From contig JANVFP010000013.1 of the NCBI GenBank assembly GCA_027919835.1, positions 372,001-436,000 of the forward strand: a stretch of DNA of 64,000 bases. The letters are read 5' to 3'. This document shows positions 35,005-48,060 of the stretch, in pieces (position 1 is the stretch's first letter; every line of letters starts with the position of its first letter). Under the pieces are notes generated by a model. That model had not been told where the DNA came from and did not search any database. It saw only the letters and a program-made list of their open reading frames with translations. The position numbers were made by a program, and so were the translations under genes. The stretch is from Lentinula raphanica (taxonomy: Eukaryota > Basidiomycota > Agaricomycetes > Agaricales > Omphalotaceae).

Positions 35005-36770
35005 TGAAAGTACTAAGTATGGAAATGATGTTTCGAGAAAAAGTGTTGAATCAAAGTGTAGATTCCTGAAATGCAAAGGTTCTTTAGGGCTTGGAGAGAA
35101 CGACCAGATACATGAGGATATTCACCTGTATTCCAGATAAAGGTAAGTGCTTGTATCAACGACCGGCGTTGATTTGGGGGATCTTGGTGAAGCGATGGGA
35201 CGGGGGATTTGGGATTTTATGCTTTCTCCATACGCCAGGAAGGCGCGGCCGGTCCAAGAAAAGGCCATCTGAACTTCATCAATCTAGGTTTGATGTAAAT
35301 GACACAGTTCGACGGCGAAAGACGCAAAAACGACGCGGTTGGAACTTGGAATATGTTGTTCAATTCATGGGCCGTCGCATGATACAAGATGATACAACGA
35401 TTATCGATGAAGGTTATGGGTTCGTGAGAGTACTAGTTGGACGGCCAAAAAATGTTCAGAGGATTCGGTTCGCATCCATTATTCACTTGAACACGACTGG
35501 AGGCGAAATGGTTCGTCACAGGGAGTTTCTTGGGCTTGCGCATAGTGTATGGTTTGCAGCAATTCGGCCCTAGACGTTGATGCTACACGCGGGCCTGTAG
35601 GGTTATCGACGATGTACTCGGTATATTCCATACGATTCCAACACACTGATCATCAGACGTGTATAGATAAGTACAGCCTCTGCAGAACTGTGCAGAACTC
35701 ACGTCGTGATTGATAATGCAACGTCCGATAGCGTCCAAGTTGAATGCTTCATCAGATAGCTCAAAACCACCGGCATGGATCGCCCTGCATTTGAATGAGT
35801 TGGAGAAAAGATGAGATGACAAGAGGCTGTTCAATTTGAGGCTGTTTGGGGTTGCACAACAGAAGGCGGCGGCCAGTAGCGGCGGGCGCTTTAATCCATA
35901 TTAAACGACCCTTTTAGCCGGGGCCTGCCGCGACCCCTATCGTCTTTGTACGCTTCAAGTTTCAACGTTACGTTCAACGTTCAGGTCAAGCTCAAATATT
36001 CTGGCCCAGTTATCTCTGAATGCTACACTGAGTCGTATTCTTCATTGTGCAAAGTTGTCCAATTGCTCAAATTTGATGCCACAGGTGACAGGGTAACATT
36101 GTGACGCACTGCCGCGGAGAAGTCTCCATAAACTGAAAGTGAGGATTTCTTGCAACCTCGAACAGCCTCACATACCAATTGGTGCCCTAGATGGCCAAGC
36201 ATCGGCGGTATCTATACTAACTACTGACCGCGTCCTTTTTGCGAATTCTCCCGAATTCAGCTCATTCTTTAGCATTGAACGCATTGGACTCTCGATCAGA
36301 ATATCTAACGATTTGCTTCCCCTCCGACCTCCCTCTCCAACAATCCCGTTCGAACCTCTGAGAAACGATCCTCCTATTAGGCTCTCTCCCAATTCCCAAC
36401 CCGCTGAAACCCGCCCCCAAGACACTCTTGCTTCGTATTTACTGTCCATCTATATCCACCTGATGGTTCACATTGACATCTTGATGATTATCCGATATGT
36501 ATCGCTATCTGTTATCCACAGATTGCTTGTATACTCGAGCTCAGAGCTCAAGGTAGCTCAAGGTGCGCATTGGACAATTCATACTCTAGTCCCTGGAATT
36601 TTTCTTAACGGCATTTCTTATTTCTCCTATGTTAAGAGGCAAGTGATAGAAGTATGTTAACTTTTCAAGGAGGAGAGGGGCTACCTCGTTGGTGATACTG
36701 CGGTGCATCTAACAATTATGATTTTATGGGTATATGTAGTACAGTAATACGACGTAGGAGTTCAGAAAAA
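35005..36770. other. Intergenic region of 1.77 kb, no supported gene
   Basis: Upstream of copy C. The part around 35150-35270 resembles the flank of copy A (about 30770-30900), extending the duplicated unit. Two longer frames on the plus strand (35091-35573 and 36139-36660) begin without ATG and show no domain, so they are not called. Confidence 0.45.
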
Positions 36771-38498
36771 TTATAACGGTTTAAGGTTCTCTCTAATAGG
36801 CGATTCTACTACGACGCAAGTTCTAGATTCTATCCGTTCTACCTTGATATGGTACTGGCCCATATAGCACCATTCCAACCGAGCAAACATCTTTGCATAC
36901 ATCCCAGCAAAGCCAAGCATCCTCTGTTGATGCCATCGTTCCCAAGCAGCCTTCATCAACCGGCTCTGCAACGAGCGTGCTTGTTCGAATGTCATGTCAA
37001 CGTAAGATGCTAGACCGATGGCTTTCTCGAGCAACGATCGTTCGTCGGGGGTCAGGTAATCTTGAAAGTTGACATCGTAAGGAAAAACGGCGTTATGATA
37101 ATACTTTTCGATGGAAGAGTCGAGTAAAGGATGTCCGTGGACTTCATATGAGTCTCGAGAGAATGTCAGGGATTCGAGTCGATGAAGGGGTTGGAGTGCG
37201 CGGAGCAACACATCGTGTTCGATTTTCCAGTTGTTACACCAACCATGTTGAGCTCCTGCCGATAACCAAAGTCTCTGTAACTGATGTAGAGTTCCAATGA
37301 CGGAGAGGGCAGTGTCAGGAATGGTGAGAGCGTCCCAGACGAGATGAAGGGAAGTGAGTCGTAGATAATCTGACTTGACGATAGGCAAAATTCTAGTTTC
37401 GATGGTTATAGGAGGGAGTGACTGTCCGATTGACAGCGATCGAAGTTGAGTGTTCGCTTCAAGAAAGAGTATGATATCTTCCTCCATATAGTGCCGTTGG
37501 TTCAACCATGAGAATGATTCTAGGGCTTCCATATGGCCTCGACTTGCCAGAAATTCGGCCGTGGCGCGATCTGTGCTGCTGACCTCCAGAGAAAGGATTC
37601 GATCATTAAACGAAAGTAGGGATGAAAGGATAGTAAAATCAGCCATTGGGACTGCGTCCAAACGTAGCGCACGCAAGCGGGGAAAGATGATTTTCTCCCG
37701 CCCGAAGGACATACTGGACGGGCAGCGCAAACCCCTCCAAGACAACCTTTGTAGTGTTGGGGAGACTGCTCGTAGGATGTCCGTCATGACATTTGTGATA
37801 GAATTGGAGTCTTCGAAACTGGGCATTGTCCATTCCGTATCCAACACCAAATTCTCTATCGGCCACCGAGGACCTCCGTAAAGATCAAATACATCCATAT
37901 TTGTGTGGACGAGTGCTTGGCTTATTGCGACTGTACGAGCCTTGGAAAAGACTATGGCCTGAAGGAGTTCCGAGGAAATGACGACTCGGCTTTGCCAAGC
38001 CAGACTTTGCAGATTGGGCAATGAACAGCTGAGCACTGTAGCCAGAGCGGCCAAGAACGCATCTTGGGGGCAGCTGGGCTCTGGCAAACGTTGGTAAAAG
38101 GCAAACAGGTTCGGATAACGCGTCAAACGCGCTTCGGTCAACTTGGGTAGTCCGAGGTCAATGGTGAAGTGTCGGATGCAGGGACCGATAGCTTGCGAAA
38201 ATTCCTCGTGCGTTTGCGTTTCTTCTAACAAAGTCTCCAACAGACCCAGAGACGCGTCGTTATAGGTCAGTCTCACGCTAGAGAACTGGACAGAACGTGC
38301 GAGCTGTCGACAGTCACGATCCACGAGAGCGAGTGTTTCTAAATCTAGAGAAGGAATGTGGGGAGCTACATCCTGCAGGATTTCGATGGGAAGTCGAAAC
38401 AGGGGGAATGTAGACTTGATTGGCCTGCCTCTGTTGGCACGGTCGAATGTCAGAGGCCGATGACTCTGGAAAGACACTGGGTGAATACTCCGAGTCAT
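36771..38498 (-). CDS. F-box protein with leucine-rich C-terminal region
   Basis: A 575-residue single-exon protein with an N-terminal F-box (about residues 33-75: FRLPIEILQDVAPHIPSLDL, ETLALVDRDCRQLARSVQF). The remainder has irregular leucine-rich segments (LPNLQSLAWQSRV; TLQRLSWRGL; FPRLRALRLDAV; LTSLHLVWDAL; LHQLQRLWLSAG). This is the layout of many agaricomycete F-box proteins, expected to be substrate receptors of SCF ubiquitin ligases. The C-terminal 60 residues (MTFEQARSLQSRLMKAAWERW and beyond) are conserved-looking but unassigned. Start ATG at 38498, stop TAA at 36771-36773. No intron, unlike most neighbours. The target is unknown. Confidence 0.8.
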   Translation of the reverse strand: MTRSIHPVSFQSHRPLTFDRANRGRPIKSTFPLFRLPIEILQDVAPHIPSLDLETLALVDRDCRQLARSVQFSSVRLTYNDASLGLLETLLEETQTHEEFSQAIGPCIRHFTIDLGLPKLTEARLTRYPNLFAFYQRLPEPSCPQDAFLAALATVLSCSLPNLQSLAWQSRVVISSELLQAIVFSKARTVAISQALVHTNMDVFDLYGGPRWPIENLVLDTEWTMPSFEDSNSITNVMTDILRAVSPTLQRLSWRGLRCPSSMSFGREKIIFPRLRALRLDAVPMADFTILSSLLSFNDRILSLEVSSTDRATAEFLASRGHMEALESFSWLNQRHYMEEDIILFLEANTQLRSLSIGQSLPPITIETRILPIVKSDYLRLTSLHLVWDALTIPDTALSVIGTLHQLQRLWLSAGAQHGWCNNWKIEHDVLLRALQPLHRLESLTFSRDSYEVHGHPLLDSSIEKYYHNAVFPYDVNFQDYLTPDERSLLEKAIGLASYVDMTFEQARSLQSRLMKAAWERWHQQRMLGFAGMYAKMFARLEWCYMGQYHIKVERIESRTCVVVESPIRENLKPL

Positions 38499-39321
38499 GA
38501 GCGACTACAGTCAAGCTATAATTGGGTCGAGATAATTCAGCATTTGTGAAGGAGAGCATAAAGAGGTACGTACCTTCTATGACCAAAGTTTCCAACGCTA
38601 CGGACTGCTTATGAGGTAGCAGGTTGGTGGTAGGAGAGAGAGGAAAAATCCGGGAAAAATCTCAATGTCATACGATGTCGACGCCTTTCATTGGTTTCAA
38701 TTCGCCAGCACACAAAACCATAGCACGAGGCTGATGATCATGAACCGGTACGTAAATTAAGATTGAATTGAAGGAGAAAGGGTTGGTGCAACTCCGTGCA
38801 GCTTGCCCAATTGTCCGGAGGTGGGGTAAAGAAGGTAAAGAGGGTAAAGCATCTCCGTGTTCTATAGTAGTAGTACTCAACTTGCAGAATCCGTATTCCT
38901 GCGTTCATGTGTCGATATGTTTGGGTGAGGAGTTCACGAAAGTCAGATAGATTCGGCCAACGATGGACATCTAATTATAAGCAAGCGAAAGGCTGTAGGT
39001 CAACGTTGGGCAATCGAGATATTTCCAGAGGTGACTGACAAGTTTTGGAGGCCAGAGAAAATCTTCTGACAGAAAGCTGGTCTGTCTGCGAAATGTAGGT
39101 TAGAGAGAACAGTTACCAGTACTCCTAGGAGGTACCAGGGCGAACCTTCGAAGTTCAAATTGTCCACGACCTCAAGCGCCTTGCACATGCCGGAAGCTGC
39201 CGGGCCTCTCACGTGAAGCCAGACGATGAAGGTCACATGACAAGGACATAAGCGCTTGCTCCAAGTCCAGAACTGAACAACTTGTCTTCTTAGTACATCT
39301 TGCAAGCTAATTGCTTCGCAG
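38499..39321. promoter_or_regulatory. Divergent upstream region of the F-box gene and the Ste50-like gene
   Basis: About 820 bp between divergent starts, containing both promoters. Short open frames on both strands (for example 39000-39305) have no recognisable product. Confidence 0.4.
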
Positions 39322-41844
39322 ATGAATTCCTCACTCTCCGAACGTAGGATCTCAGAATGGGACGAAGACGATGTGCAACATTTCCTGTCTGGCCTCGGGT
39401 TTCCTCAATATGAATCACAAATCAAAAGTCAGTTCTCATCTTAACCGTGCCTCGTCAAGCCCGTACTTAGCCTTCTCAAGCACATCGAATATCCGGTGAT
39501 ATTCTCTGTATGGTTGATGCAGATACACTGAAAGGCATTGGAGTCGCAAGTATCGGTCAGAGGCTCTCCATTCTGAAGGCTATCTATTACACGAAGGTCT
39601 CCCACAATATCCCTTTGGATTCTGATTCCTATGTGCCCCCTTGTTCGTCTCCTTGCATATCCGTCTTGTAACACATCTCACCTACTACTCTCAGCGGAAG
39701 TCCAAAGTCAGGCAAATGCAGAGAATATCACAATGGAGAAATTACATTCCATGGTAAAGAATCAATGTGCGTTGCTTTGTGATTTTACTCCTGGTGATTC
39801 TCATTTTTCTCTGTAGCCGAACGAATTCACGCATTAGAAGAGGAAAACAAGAACCTCAACTCTACACTACAGTCATTCTTAGATGACTACAACAACCTCA
39901 GACAGTCTTTCGTCTCCCAATCTCTGGTTTGTTATCCGCTGACTATACCCGTAACATTTCCAATGACAATGTGAGCAGGATGATTCCAGCCCATCATTAC
40001 GTCGGCAACCATCGTTCAAATGGGCCCAATTCAAACCAGCCAAATCACCTACCAAACCTGAACACGTTGAATCTCCACATCCTTCTCCTCAGCAATTAGA
40101 TCATGACATTCCTCCCTATACCCGAGGCACACCCCCCTCGCAAGCTGCTTCTAACGCAGCTCCTTCCGATAAGCCGAAACCACCATCAAATATCACAGAT
40201 TCTCCCAATCTTTCGCAAGCTGCTCCCTCCAAGCCCGCCAGGCAGGAGAGCACAGACAATCTCAAGAGCTTCAAAGTCAGCCTCGAGGATCCTACCTGGA
40301 AAGTACTCCCTGCGGCTCTCAAGAAATACCGGATACACAACGATTCTTGGGAAAACTACGCAATGTTCATTTGCTATGGGTCGCCAGGTGTGTGGTAATC
40401 TTGCTTCGTACCATAGTTGTCACTAACATGAAGCACATTACAGGTAATCGTATCGAGCGGTGTTTGAGCTACGATGAAAAACCTCTCTTGCTATTCCAAA
40501 AGCTAAAGGACGCCAAAAAGAACCCCGTCTTCATGCTCAAGCATATCAAGGACATAAGATCTCCGATTGTCGTTGCTCAACAGAAACACGCTGCGCGCAA
40601 AGCCTCATCTGCCACCAACAGCGGAAACGAACAGCCTTCCGGCTCAGGCTCCTCCAATACAAATAACTCATCATCAACCGTCACTGCAGCTCATACGAAA
40701 GCGCCATCACGTACTATCACCCGTCCACCTAAATTGGAAGTCAACGATCTTTCCGCACCTGCTCCGCTAACTTCGTCAGGAGTCGGCGGGCTCAGCCCTC
40801 AACCAAAGTGGCCTGAGCCAGGGATTGCATCACCCATGGTCGAAACGCGGCGGCGGGCAGGAGAAGGCGGAGGCGATGATTCGTTTTTGGGTATACCGCC
40901 TACGTCCGCAGGAACTCTCGCTCCTCATGGATCCGTAGCCAACCTCACTGCGGCATCAAATAAATTACGAGCACCAACGACTGATTCACCGCCACTGAGT
41001 AGCGGAAGAGAAATGCCAGTCGCATCGAACGGCGTTTCGTACGCTGTAGCGATATATCCTTACATGGCGGAACAAGAGGACGAGTTTGACGTCGTCGTGT
41101 GAGTGCTTTTAGTTACTCCGGATTTATAGCGGTTTCTAATGTTCTTTGCATTGTTTTTAAAGTGGTGACACATTTGTCATTCTGTCAAGAGCGAAAGGTT
41201 GGTGGGTTGTGCAGCGTGATCCCAATGGTACCGGTGTCGTCGAGACCGATCTCGCAAAACAAGGCTGGGTACCTGCAGGATGTCTTCTGGAGACCAATGT
41301 TCCAGTTGCATCCGCAATCGCCGAGGCGACTGCAGCGAAGTCTGCAGCAGGGGTTGCACCAGGAACCGACATCCCCGAAACATCGAAGACGCCCATTCTA
41401 CCATTAAGCATCATCTCTACCAGTTTCCCGGGAGTTGCGCTCATGCAATTCAAGAAGAATGGTGAGGAGGAGCTGGACTTGGCTAAGGATGATGTCCTGC
41501 GGGTGTTTAAACGCTACAATCATTGGTCATACGTGAGTGTCTGTCGGCTTAGCTCCGTTTCGTGGATCTGAAATACTTCGCACAGGTTGTGAAGGAAGAT
41601 GGAGGGGACCGTGGTTGGGTACCGGTGCGCATGCTGTTTGACTTCCATGCCTGACAAACCTAACGCCTTTCTCTTTCAGTCTTGGGTCATTGGTAAAGTT
41701 GCAACTGTGCCTCCCACACCCAGCACAAGCGTACCACCACAGATGAATAATCTCACCCTAGAAGACAATAATGGTCAACCTCAAGTGTCCCCATTATCAT
41801 CCGCGTTCCCGCCAGTGCAGTCACGAACGGCTACAGTAATATGA
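39322..41844 (+). CDS. STE50: Ste50/Ubc2-type MAPK adaptor (SAM, RA, two SH3)
   Basis: Adaptor of the pheromone and morphogenesis MAP kinase cascade, orthologous to Ustilago Ubc2 and Cryptococcus Ste50. The N-terminal SAM domain reads ISEWDEDDVQHFLSGLGFPQYE, then VDADTLKGIGVASIGQRLSILKAI. A coiled coil follows (RIHALEEENKNLNSTLQSFLDDY). The RA domain is seen as SFKVSLEDPTWKVLPAALKKYRI, WENYAMFICYG and NRIERCLSYDEKPLLLFQKL. A Pro/Ser-rich linker leads to two SH3 domains: one starting YAVAIYPYMAEQEDEFDVVVGDTF with GWWVVQRD and GWVPAGCL; the second with VALMQFKKNGEEELDLAKDDVLRV and GWVPSWVIG. C-terminal SH3 pairs are the basidiomycete form; ascomycete Ste50 lacks them. At least six introns. Start ATG 39322, stop TGA 41842-41844. 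Confidence 0.9.
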
Positions 41845-42374
41845 TCAAACTAGTATGCACTTGTTGCTGGTTGTGTTTTTCCGTCTGGTGGGCGATGTTG
41901 TTGGCCAAATATAACTATTATCTGCTTTGTTTTCTGTCTGCTGTCAAGCTTGCTTTTCATACCATGTTCACTTGCTAGTCAATGTTTCAACATCTAAAGC
42001 TGGTGCTATTGCCACCTGTTCGTTCGTTCTCGTTTCCAAATTTCGACACTCTTTATTATATCTTCTTTCTACTTATGACAAGATGCAAGGCTTGGTTGTT
42101 TCCTGTTGTCTCCTACAATTGTTGCTGTGGCATTTTTCCTCACTCTCAGATGCTAGCATCTAGTTGTCACTTTCTCTCCCGTCATTGTACAACATTCACA
42201 TAACTTGAAGCTCTTCACTTTTACGAATTCCTTATGATCATTACTTACCATTATATTCTTTCATTACTTGTACATCTCGCATCTCTTGTCTGCATGTCGT
42301 ACGGAATATAGGAAATTCGTTTTCAGGTGATGACATAAAATCATTTCTATGTAACGACTTTTCCGATAAACATC
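41845..42374. other. Intergenic, pyrimidine-rich region
   Basis: 530 bp between two plus-strand genes, rich in T and C. It should hold the Ste50-like gene terminator and the promoter of the CUE-domain gene. No gene seen. Confidence 0.45.
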
Positions 42375-44678
42375 ATGGGGGACAGAAGTCAAGTTCTAAC
42401 GACGACAATACCGCCTTACCCGTCTACATCAGCTAGAAAGACCCTGTCTCCTTCTCAGCTGGCAAAACTAAACGGGACCATCTTGACTTGCATCACAAAT
42501 CTTTTATCTCTTCCACCTTCCAAGCGCGACACTTCATCAGCGTATCGCTTCGTGTCCTCATACGCCAAAGATGCCGCCATACAAACTCTGCAGACGTTGA
42601 TATGGGATAACGAAACTGCTCCTTCTAAAGTCGAAAAGCTGATCAGGATCAAGGTCTTGCAGCTGGCAGAGAAATTAGAGAAGTTGGATGTACGAACTCT
42701 GCTGGATCTCTCCATTGCCTATGCAAAGACGAATTCCAATCGATTGCGCACAGTGCTCGAATTCAACAGCGCCAGCCTCAATACCACAGATCTCGTGTCA
42801 TCTTTCGTCCTGCTCCTTCGGTTTGATAATTCACCTGGCCTCTACGCTCTTCGCAAAGCTTCCCATTGCGTCTCAGCTTTTCTTCATGTAACACCTGCCG
42901 CCACTCTCCGTGGATTCGCTCATTCTAGAGAATTCATCCTTGCTTTGGCCAATGCCTACCAGACAGGCCTGGGCGATATTGCCTCGTCTTATGGTGGCCT
43001 CAGCATGGATGGTGGCGAAAGGACTGCAGACGATTGGGAGAAACTTTGGCTGGAAACGAAGGTCTCCTTCATGGACGCATTCCATGCATGCATTGTCTGC
43101 TTGCTTAAAGACTTGGCGTCAGCCTCGGGACTGGCTCTCGCAGCGGAAGCCGAGGTAACGTTCGATATCATATTCACGTTATTAGAGACGGAGTCCACTA
43201 CTGAGCAAAATCGGACACCGTTTCTCAACCAGTCCATCCTGGCTGATTATCAACAATCCTACAATCTCTTGCATACACTTTCCTCATCGTTACAACACGC
43301 CTTAGAACGAGATGCACGATTAGATCTGTTGGAGGCAAGATTACAGGATTTGGAGACTCCTTCGGAACCAGCTCAAGCTGGTAAGAAAAACCCCGGAGCA
43401 TTGAAGCTTCTGCTGCGGTCTTCAGGTGCTCTTCCTGGTATTGACAATCGAGGGAATGCCAATAGACAGCGCATGGACAAAGGGAAAGACAAGGAAAAGG
43501 AGAACGAAATCCATTCAACTAATTTCAATGCCTCCGTGGCATCTACTTCTCAAATCCCTCACAACGATGCCAACTTGGATATCCAAATCAGTCAGGTCCT
43601 TGATATCCTTCCCGATCAACCACCAGAGTATATTCGCAGTCTTCTTTTACACCCTTCTTATCCATTCGCTGGACACCCAGACGCTGCAGAGAGAGTTATT
43701 GGTGCATTGTTGGAAGGAACTGCTCCCCCTTGGGATGAAGTGCGAAATGCGAGCAAAGCGGCGGCGGCGGCTCAGAATACGATCCGACCACCAGCTCCAC
43801 CACCAATCGAAAGACGCAACATATTTGATGAAGAGGAAGTGGATACATCGAAGTTCAGGCTTGGAAAGAAAAGGTTTGTTCATGCTTCATTGCCTCATGG
43901 ACAGCTGGAATTCACTTATCTCTCCTCGTTCCAGCGAGAACGACCCTATATTCTTGCGAGACCGTGAAACCCTTGAACAAATGAAGGCGGATATATTGAG
44001 ACGCGTGGAGGAATTCTCGTCTTCTGATGATGAAGACGATGGCAAAGCTGACGACAGCGAAGATGAACAACTGATCTCAACAGCGGTCAACAAGATCAAA
44101 GTTGGTGGAGATGGCGAAGACAGTGACGCTTCCGACTCTGAAGATCGATACGATAGTGACCATGAACTCAGAACGGATCCGGAAACGTTGGTGGAGTTGG
44201 CTTACATAGAGAACCCCAGAATCTTCGATCGTGATTCAGCGACTAGGAGCAGCGAAGCTCGAAGAATTCTGGAGCAAAGGACGGGATGGAAAGCTGAACA
44301 AATCGAAGGATGGCGGATCATGCTCGATCGAGACGTATGTGGCTTTGTTTTCTACGTCTGCTACCATTGGTGAACAATGAACAGCCAAAAAGGAAGGAGA
44401 AGATCATGAAAAAACATGAATGGGCAGGGAACAAACATTCAACTACCATTGAACATCCTGAAGTCTCGTCGAGTAGGGGAGGCCGTGGACGTGGACGTGG
44501 ACGCGGAGCAGACCGCGGGAGAGGTGATTCCGTGAGTCATGGAAGAGGTCGCGGTAGAGGAGGAGGAGGCCCTTCAAGTGCCCAGGAACGTGCCCGGAAA
44601 GAGAGAAACAAGAATCAAGTCAGAAAGCGTGGACACGACAAGAAAGTGGCAAGATCGGGTGTCGGACAGCAGATATGA
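42375..44678 (+). CDS. CUE3: CUE-domain protein, Cue3/ASCC2-like (ribosome quality control trigger complex)
   Basis: Homologue of yeast Cue3 (Rqt3) and human ASCC2, ubiquitin-binding subunit of the complex that splits collided ribosomes. The N-terminal helical ASC-like domain (RFVSSYAKDAAIQTLQTLIWDN; DLVSSFVLLLRFDNSPGLYAL) is followed by the CUE domain: LDIQISQVLDILPDQPPEYI, then SLLLHPSYPFAGHPDAAERVIGALLEG with the usual Pro pair and LL. After a Pro-rich stretch comes VDTSKFRLGKKR, an acidic region (SSSDDEDDGKADDSEDE) and a C-terminal Arg-Gly tail (RGGRGRGRGRGADRGRGDS; SHGRGRGRGGGG). Two introns: about 43875-43940 (after LGKKR) and 44335-44382 (after MLDRD). Start ATG 42375, stop TGA 44676-44678. 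Confidence 0.85.
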
Positions 44679-45072
44679 TCCTCTGCTACCTCGCACCAGA
44701 TCGTGCGTCTTTGCCCATCAGTGACAAATGGAACTATTCATGATGCTTCGATAGCCTACTCATCTAGCTCATCCTTCGTGTTTCTATTGTGTTTCCAATG
44801 CGCAGATACACTTTGTCTTCATGGGTGCTTCTCTTGATCCTGATGCACACAATGTAGCATTTTTTGGGAATTCATATAGACAACGCGCGCGCTTGATAAC
44901 ATCTTTCTTCCCCTCCGGATCCTTAATCAACCTTCTGAACTGCCGCGCAGCACCATGTACATGTGTCGGAATCACGATTCACTGTTGCATCAGCACATGT
45001 TGGTCCGGCTGAGTTCCTACTTAAGGCCACCCATTTTTCGCAGTAGGTACTCGTTCCCTCATCTCGTACAAG
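44679..45072. other. Intergenic region, dynamin-like gene promoter
   Basis: 394 bp between two plus-strand genes; no gene or repeat noticed. Confidence 0.4.
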
Positions 45073-48060
45073 ATGCACTTCCTTACCAGAAAGCCAACTC
45101 GTAAGAATAACAACTCGCAGCGTGGTCACGGTTCAAATTCCAAGACCCCGGATGCGGACAGTAATCACTTCTCCAGACATTCACAGGATGATCAAAGGAA
45201 CTCTGCATCTGGCCATAACAAATTTGGGAATTCAGCTTATGCCGAAAGGTGTAAAGCGTTGATGAATTTATACCGCACACTTCTAGCTTTAGGGTAAGAG
45301 TCCACAATACGCCGTCACACTTCCCATCTGTTTTGACCACTTCCTTCATATCATGCAGAGCGGATATGTTCATTGATCTTCCGAAAATAGCTGTCATTGG
45401 TGCTCAATCAGGTATGTAACAAGCCAGCCATTACTCTCTCAGTGCCTGCTCATGAAACGATACCGCTCGATTATGTAGCCGGGAAGAGTTCTCTAATTGA
45501 GGCAGTCTCTGGAGTAAGTATACTTCCTGACCCTCTCATAATGATACCCAGTTGTTGAACGCCCGTGTGATGAACAGATCAATGTTCCAAGAGATAGTGG
45601 GATCTGCACAAGGTTTGTTTGACTACAGGTAGTCTGAATAACTGAGTAGTCAAACTATCATGCAGATGTCCTGTCGAGTTATCCATGTCTTCCTTTGTTG
45701 AGGAATGGGAATGTACGATCTCATTGCGATATAACATATCCGAAAATTCTGGAGGAAATTCTACCTCGACAGTATTCTGCACTCTCTCAGCAATAGGTCT
45801 GTGTCATGGTATATCTAAACATTGTCAATGGTCATCTAACTAAAATCCATGTGCAGAGAAAAGCAATGTCGACCTTTGGTTACGGAGAGCTCAAGCAGCT
45901 ATACTATCGCACGAGCGACCTATTTCGGATTTTCAAAACATGGGATTGGCTAAGCTGAAGGACCTGAGGCCCGGTGAAGGATCTATGCGCGCATTCTCCA
46001 TGGATGTTATCCAAGTCGATCTCAAAGACCCGGAATTGACAGATCTTACTTTCATCGACCTTCCAGGTGAATGTCGTGCATACCATATCTGGAGTTGAAA
46101 TCGAATTGAGCACTGATTACTATATAACTATATAACTAGGATTAATCCAGAACGCAGCCCAAAATGAGATCGTCGTGCCACGCAGCTTAGTCGAAAATTA
46201 TATTCGGGGAACTGAAACTCTTGTTTTGGTCACTATTCCGATGACTGGTGCGTGCAATCGTTATGAACCCAATGTTTACGGTGGAGAACACTTTGTTCGA
46301 CAGATGACATGGAAAACCAAGAAGCTGCTAGGCTCGCAAAACAAGCGGACCCTTCCGGCAAACGCACAATAGGTACGTATATATCGCTTGATATCTACTA
46401 GTCGTTTTTAAGTCATCTCATCTGCCATATCATCGAAAAGGTATTCTAACAAAGCCCGATGGTATAACCCGCGGCGCAACAGGCGCGCGCCAGCGCTGGA
46501 AAGATGTGCTCGAGGGCAAATTACATCCCCTTCATCATGGGTACTATTGCGTGCGTCTCGCTGATGACGAAGAACGGGCCAAACAATTAGGTCGATCAGA
46601 ATCTGAAGCACTTGCGTCAGAATTCTTTTCGAAAACGGAGCCATGGAGTGAATTTGTGGATCGTAGCCGATTTGGAGTGCCAAACTTTGTCAAGGACCTC
46701 AGCGAATTGTTGCTGAGAATGATAGAAACGAAGTAAGCAGCCAGTGGTCTTACTACTATGTATGCACGACCTTTGACTCATTGTCACTTGTCATGCCTAA
46801 TTCCAACTACATAGCCTGCCCAGGCTTAGGACGGCGGTGGCCAACTCGATCAAAGAATGTTCGGAGAAACTCGAGGCCATGCCTGTTATCCCTACTGAGG
46901 AACCGTCGACTGTGATTTTACTTCGCATAAGCGACTTTTGTCGAGAGGTGAGGCGAGCGGTAATGGGGGAGGATCACAAGTTCCTTGTCCATGACAACAA
47001 ACGCCATTACCGAGCATTTGAAGAAGCAATCAAACACACAGAACCTTACTTTCAGCCTGTTTTGAAGTATTCGGCAGGACTGGATGATTTAGCAGGACTT
47101 CATAAAGTTGGACCTTTCGACTTAGAGGACGTTCGAAAGGAAATCGACCAGTAAGATGACCGAATCATCAATAACTAGGTCAATCAGGCTCACAATTAGT
47201 TCCGCAGAGCCCTGACTTGGGAACTTCCTGGGATCATTCCTTTCGATGCAATCAAGAATATGGTCCTCAAATCAACAACGATTTGGCCTGCCTCTACGAA
47301 CCAATGTTTGGATGCTGTTTTCCACAGTACCCGCTCAGCTATTGAGGTCCTAGTCCAAATTCATTTCAAACAATTTTCAAAACTCGAAACCTTAATCAGG
47401 TACAATCGCTTTTAATCCATCGATCTTTCCTAGTCAGCTTATCAAGCTAATCATCAGAAATCTGAGCTATACAGAACTAGGCGCATGCAAAACAAAAGCT
47501 CTCAACCTGATCCAGAAGTTGTCGTCCCAAGAGAGTGTACCATTATATACCCAGAATCTTTCTTATGTTAAGGAAGAGCAGAGAAGATGGCTAAATCAGT
47601 ATACTGATATCTATCGAGCACCTATCAAGTTTGTTGTCACTTCGCTGTGAACAATATGGTACTCATGCTATTTCTCGTAGTACTAGTCGTCGTCCACATC
47701 CATTCGATCCTTACGAGAATGAGCTTTTGGTCATGGCTACCGTGAGTGCCTACTTTGGAATAGCATCCAAGGTGAGTTTTACTTCGCATCATTTGCCTGA
47801 CAGTCCATCCTCAAGCCTCATACCAAACCTAGCGGTTTGTGGATCAGATTCCACTTGCTATTGAGCACGAACTGAACCAGCTCTTTGCGGCGAACATACA
47901 TCAAGTACTGGTGGACAGTGTAATGTCAGGTGCAAATGTTGCTGGAAGGATGAAAGAGCTGTTGAGCGAGGACGAAACAATCACTGCCAGAAGACAAAAT
48001 CTAACACAGAGGCTGGCACGCTTGAGGGAGATAGCTGAGAAGCTCTCTCAATTTTCCTAG
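45073..48060 (+). CDS. Dynamin-like GTPase (Mx/Vps1-like)
   Basis: A dynamin-superfamily GTPase of the short fungal kind, with G domain, stalk and C-terminal GED but no PH domain or proline-rich tail seen. The N-terminus is basic and low complexity. The G domain has G1 as GAQSAGKSSLIEAVSG (usual form GxxSSGKSS, here with Ala for the first Ser), G2 as PRDSGICTRCP, G3 as TFIDLPG, and G4 as VLTKPDGI. The stalk includes PEPYFQPVLKY-like TEPYFQPVLKY, and the end is the GED (MSGANVAGRMKELLSEDETIT; RQNLTQRLARLREIAEKL). The gene has more than ten short introns; examples are near 45293-45358 and 46244-46302. Such proteins act in organelle membrane fission or, in some fungi, have no known role. Start 45073, stop TAG 48058-48060. 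Confidence 0.85.

Noticed and set aside
35091..35573. Plus-strand frame of 160 codons upstream of copy C
   Set aside because: No ATG start, no domain, and its first part overlaps DNA similar to the copy A flank.
36139..36660. Plus-strand frame of 173 codons
   Set aside because: Starts at GTG, composition is not convincing and no motif is seen.
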